Below are positions 15,408 to 17,959 of a DNA stretch of 17,959 nt, in pieces. Each line of letters starts with the position of its first letter. Position 1 is the stretch's first letter. Origin of the DNA: Euryarchaeota archaeon UBA561 (GTDB lineage Archaea > Thermoplasmatota > Poseidoniia > Poseidoniales > Poseidoniaceae). The notes beneath the pieces are model-generated. The model ran no database searches and had not been told where the DNA came from. It saw only the letters and a list, made by a program, of their open reading frames with translations. Position numbers and translations under genes: made by a program. Where the stretch lies: contig DANX01000113.1 of NCBI GenBank assembly GCA_002502295.1, forward strand, positions 1-17,959, in the 5' to 3' direction.

Positions 15408-17051
15408 TCAAATACAGTTCTGAAAGTCGTTACTCTCTTCGATGGCGTTGCGGTGCCAAATCAGGGGTAATACTGGTGTTCCGTCGGACCATTCACCCAT
15501 CCCCGTAAGCATGGATTCATCCGTCATGTACTGGTATGCCCAATCGGCGGTGAAGGTGTCGTTTCGTCCCTGAGCCACGATGTAATCTGCTTGAGCATCA
15601 ATACGGCGATAAAAACTCCAGTCGGACAGCGTATCCCGCACGGGGTCGGTCTGAAGATAGTGACTCGCCACCAAACGAGGATAGCCGTAGTGGTCCGATT
15701 GAATCTCAATCAATTGGTTGCGCTCGATTGGTAGGTTGTTGAACATTTGTTGATGGAATGCGCCCGGGCACATGCCGACGCTCATGTCGTCTTGGGGGAC
15801 ACCAATTTGGACGATGGTTTCCTCTGGCATCAACGTAAGGTCCGGTTGAAGCGATGACTGCATGGGGCGGCTAGCTGGAGCCTCAAGGGCAACAACCAGC
15901 GCATGTGACCCCCATCCTCGTTCAAGTGCAGCATCAAGTGTTGTAAAGGAATAAGCCGCTCCGAGGCTGTGTCCACCGACCCACAACGATGTGGGATCAA
16001 TTTGAATCTCGCCAAGATGAGCATCCAGCCGCTCATCCCGCTCAGGGCCCAGAATTATGCCTTCAAGGTGGTCAAGTGCAGCCCGGATGGCGACGTCCCT
16101 GTGGCTGTGCTCCAGGTAGTCAGACATGCCTTCGTTGTAGGTTGCTTCGTGGTCTTCGTGCCCGTCTGGCCGCAAGTCCGAGGGGTACTGTATGAACGCC
16201 ACCGCCATTCCTTTTGCCCCCAAGTGGGAAATCCAGCCTTGGTAAGCATCGATGTCCGGGTATCCAAAACCATGGAGCAGAACGGCCAGCGGTAAGTGAG
16301 AAATTGGGAGGTCTTCAGGAATGTTGGGAAGGATGACGTAAACGCTGAATTCTACGTCATCTTCCAAATGCCCTTGCACCTCTGAGACCTCCTCGGGCAT
16401 CGGGTAGGGCGACCTGTATTGTTCAAGCGTGTACGGCCCGGGAATCGATCCGTACCCCATCGACGGTGAATCCGGGGGTGATGGAGCAAACCCGGCAATC
16501 GCTGGGATGCCAGGCATGACCAACCACGCTGCAAAGAACACTCCAAGCATGTGAATCACCCTCGTCGGAGAAACTCCCTCCCCTCCCGCAGAGCGCAGGG
16601 AGGGTGGTCCTGCGAGGGCAACCAGCAAACACGCTATCGACCATCCCAGCAGTGTCGGTAGCATGAGAAACGCCCCTCGCAGGTAGAACACATCGAGAAG
16701 GAGGTGGAGCGATACAAGGCCGATGAGGAGTCCCAACATAGCGTATGGAAGCGTCAACCAACCTGCCTTCTCCGTTGAGGACTTAACGGCGTTTCGCAGT
16801 CCAAAAGCGACGATACCTGCCACTACAAACAACGAAACGGTTAGCACCGGTGCGGACCGCAAGGTGAGCGTCCATTCCAATGAGCGTACGGCGTGAGGCC
16901 ACACAGCGTCAACGATGTCTTTCCCCGACAAGAGGCGGGAAATCATCTCGCTGTAAGCCACGAAAATGCCGACCAGCAGGCCCCATTTTGGTGAAACCCA
17001 GATGCCTACCGAGGATTGTTCCTCCGGAGCATCGAGTATTTCGGCATCCAT
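15408..17051 (-). CDS. Polytopic membrane protein with C-terminal alpha/beta-hydrolase domain
   Basis: The protein has 547 residues. The N-terminal third holds about five hydrophobic spans (roughly 23-40, 66-85, 99-121, 127-147 and 166-187). From about residue 230 there is an alpha/beta-hydrolase domain: LLHGFGYP (258-265) as the oxyanion-hole loop, VGGHSLGAA (358-366) as the nucleophile elbow with Ser362, and SDHYGYP (452-458) whose H454 is a candidate catalytic His. The acid is not certain. The domain resembles chlorophyllase/PAF-acetylhydrolase-like esterases. The substrate is unknown; an ester or lipid near the membrane is plausible. The ATG at 17051 has no Shine-Dalgarno and follows a T-rich tract, so the message may be leaderless. 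The gene probably shares a transcript with the MerT-like gene 38 bases downstream. Confidence 0.8.
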   Translation of the reverse strand: MDAEILDAPEEQSSVGIWVSPKWGLLVGIFVAYSEMISRLLSGKDIVDAVWPHAVRSLEWTLTLRSAPVLTVSLFVVAGIVAFGLRNAVKSSTEKAGWLTLPYAMLGLLIGLVSLHLLLDVFYLRGAFLMLPTLLGWSIACLLVALAGPPSLRSAGGEGVSPTRVIHMLGVFFAAWLVMPGIPAIAGFAPSPPDSPSMGYGSIPGPYTLEQYRSPYPMPEEVSEVQGHLEDDVEFSVYVILPNIPEDLPISHLPLAVLLHGFGYPDIDAYQGWISHLGAKGMAVAFIQYPSDLRPDGHEDHEATYNEGMSDYLEHSHRDVAIRAALDHLEGIILGPERDERLDAHLGEIQIDPTSLWVGGHSLGAAYSFTTLDAALERGWGSHALVVALEAPASRPMQSSLQPDLTLMPEETIVQIGVPQDDMSVGMCPGAFHQQMFNNLPIERNQLIEIQSDHYGYPRLVASHYLQTDPVRDTLSDWSFYRRIDAQADYIVAQGRNDTFTADWAYQYMTDESMLTGMGEWSDGTPVLPLIWHRNAIEESNDFQNCI

Positions 17052-17054
17052 GAC

Positions 17055-17073
17055 AAAAAAATCAAATGATTTT
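17055..17073 (-). promoter_or_regulatory. T-tract plus 7-bp inverted repeat between carS and the hydrolase
   Basis: Arms AAAATCA (17058-17064) and TGATTTT (17067-17073) are separated by two bases. On the minus strand the repeat runs into seven T residues (17061-17055) ending just before the hydrolase ATG. Archaeal RNA polymerase stops at T-tracts, so this could terminate carS transcription, or it could be an operator for the downstream gene. The gap 17052-17133 holds nothing else that I recognise. Confidence 0.4.
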
Positions 17074-17133
17074 CTACATGAAGTTTCGTTCTACGCCCAC
17101 GTTGAGGCTTGAAACGATTCGAACGGGCGGTGC

Positions 17134-17787
17134 TCAGTACGGTACATCCTTCCAGCCGATTTTGTAGCCGATGAGGTTGAACGAGCGGTGAAGGATTGGC
17201 GTGATGGCGATAAGCGCAAGCATCGGAAGGCGCAACTCTTCAGATGCGAGGACGGAGGGTCCGAGAAAGAGTTGACCCATGAGGAAGACCATGATGGCGA
17301 ACGGAAGCGTGTCAAGGAGCGGCGCTTTTGAAGAAATGTCTCCCTCACGCTTAAGCCCACGTCGGCGTTTGAAGAACGACCCAGTGCTATCACCAAGCAA
17401 GCAGGCAAAACCGAGAAAGGACCCCAAAAGAAACGCTGCACCGTTGGTGCCACCGACGTAGAACCATGCGTCCTCTGCTCCAACCAACGGGTGAGCAAAC
17501 ACGGTCGCTCCGTCATCAAAGACGGTGTCCATCGTGCCGGTGGAAACGGTAGCGGCGATCAACATGCACAGCAATCCAGAGGTGAGCGATCCACCGATGA
17601 GGCCGTTCCATGTTTTGCCGTCTCCGAGCATGCGGTTTCCGTCTGATAGGACCCTGCCCCCATCGATGGGCCACGGTCCATAGCCCGTTTTTGGTAGCCA
17701 TTTGCCCCACATCATGGCGAAGGTGTTTGCCAAGAAACCGGGTAAATACAACCAAAGCGTCAACAAACACAGCAAGAGAAAATCCAT
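17134..17787 (-). CDS. carS: CDP-archaeol synthase (CTP:digeranylgeranylglyceryl-phosphate cytidylyltransferase)
   Basis: The enzyme condenses CTP with unsaturated archaetidic acid to make CDP-archaeol, the activated precursor for archaeal polar lipids, in the membrane. The 217-aa protein shows the CarS (formerly DUF46) signature: YLPGFLANTFA (14-24), WPIDGGRVLSDGNRMLGDGKTW (start at 39) and LIGG (63-66). Later come LLGDSTGSFFKRRRGLKR (130-147) and APLLDTLPFAI (155-165). Hydrophobic spans lie at the N-terminus, about 67-81, 113-131, 161-180 and 188-203. It is a little longer than usual because of an insert at about 82-110. The ATG at 17787 is preceded by AGGTG at 5 bases; an in-frame TTG at 17862 would add 25 basic residues and looks unlikely. 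The gene is diagnostic for archaea. Confidence 0.92.
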   Translation of the reverse strand: MDFLLLCLLTLWLYLPGFLANTFAMMWGKWLPKTGYGPWPIDGGRVLSDGNRMLGDGKTWNGLIGGSLTSGLLCMLIAATVSTGTMDTVFDDGATVFAHPLVGAEDAWFYVGGTNGAAFLLGSFLGFACLLGDSTGSFFKRRRGLKREGDISSKAPLLDTLPFAIMVFLMGQLFLGPSVLASEELRLPMLALIAITPILHRSFNLIGYKIGWKDVPY

Positions 17788-17792
17788 GACAA

Positions 17793-17797
17793 CACCT
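17793..17797 (-). promoter_or_regulatory. Ribosome-binding site deciding the carS start
   Basis: AGGTG on the minus strand, 5 bases before the ATG at 17787, matches the core of the archaeal Shine-Dalgarno (GGAGGTGA). This favours that start over the upstream TTG at 17862. Otherwise the stretch 17798-17887 shows no recognisable signal. Confidence 0.55.
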
Positions 17798-17887
17798 GAT
17801 GTTTTACGGCGGTTCCTCGTGCGCTGAGCCTTTGATGCTTGCGAGATGAAGTCATGCGACAACGCGTCTTCGTTCGTTGACAGGAGG

Positions 17888-17959
17888 TGCGGATAGCGGG
17901 AGTCGAACCCACGACATAAGGTTGGAAACCTCAGATGATAACCACTTCACCATATCCGC
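17888..17959 (-). tRNA. tRNA-Gly (anticodon TCC)
   Basis: The reverse strand folds as a full cloverleaf. The 7-bp acceptor stem is GCGGATA/TATCCGC. The D stem is GTGA/TCAT-type, with the invariant GG in its loop. The anticodon stem TGAGG/CCTTA contains one G-U pair and encloses the loop TTTCCAA, giving anticodon TCC, which reads GGA. The T arm is GTGGG/CCCGC with loop TTCGACT. The discriminator at 17888 is A, as expected for archaeal tRNA-Gly, and the next bases (CCT) do not encode CCA. The 5' end coincides with the window edge. No intron is seen. Confidence 0.93.

Overview
The window looks like a piece of a marine planktonic euryarchaeote, most likely Marine Group II / Poseidoniales. I infer this from a CDP-archaeol synthase (CarS), an archaeal TatD-related hydrolase of the COG1099 type, a TBP-fold protein, a tRNA-Gly without encoded CCA, and two single-span surface proteins with very acidic cytoplasmic tails. 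Base composition is moderate to slightly GC-rich. Gene density is very high, with genes usually about 9 bases apart.

Left part (1-4466, all + strand): the 3' end of a surface/membrane protein, an unrecognised 267-aa protein, a divergent TBP-like protein, a TIM-barrel metal-dependent hydrolase, and a second secreted, membrane-anchored surface protein. The first four are tightly packed and probably form one operon. A perfect 8-bp inverted repeat starts at the stop codon of the hydrolase.

Centre (4467-14947, + strand): the most striking part. A short leader carries an 8-bp dyad and a strong Shine-Dalgarno. Three genes follow: a bacterial-type FabI enoyl-ACP reductase, a 2929-residue iterative fatty-acid/polyketide megasynthase (KS - malonyl AT - degenerate ACP - second KS - three ACPs - KR - DH), and an Sfp-type phosphopantetheinyl transferase. 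Together they make a nearly complete type I fatty-acid synthase with the enoyl reductase supplied in trans. They resemble PUFA-synthase (Pfa) logic compressed into one chain. The three good ACPs have Thr, not Ser, at the expected phosphopantetheine site.

Right part (14944-17959, - strand): a small MerT-like membrane protein with a Cys-Cys pair, a polytopic membrane protein with a C-terminal alpha/beta-hydrolase domain, CarS (the enzyme that activates the archaeal ether-lipid precursor with CTP), and a tRNA-Gly(TCC) ending exactly at the window edge. A bacterial-style acyl-chain synthase close to CarS in one genome raises the question of what an archaeon with isoprenoid lipids does with fatty acyl chains.

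No CRISPR array, insertion sequence, integrase or rRNA was seen.
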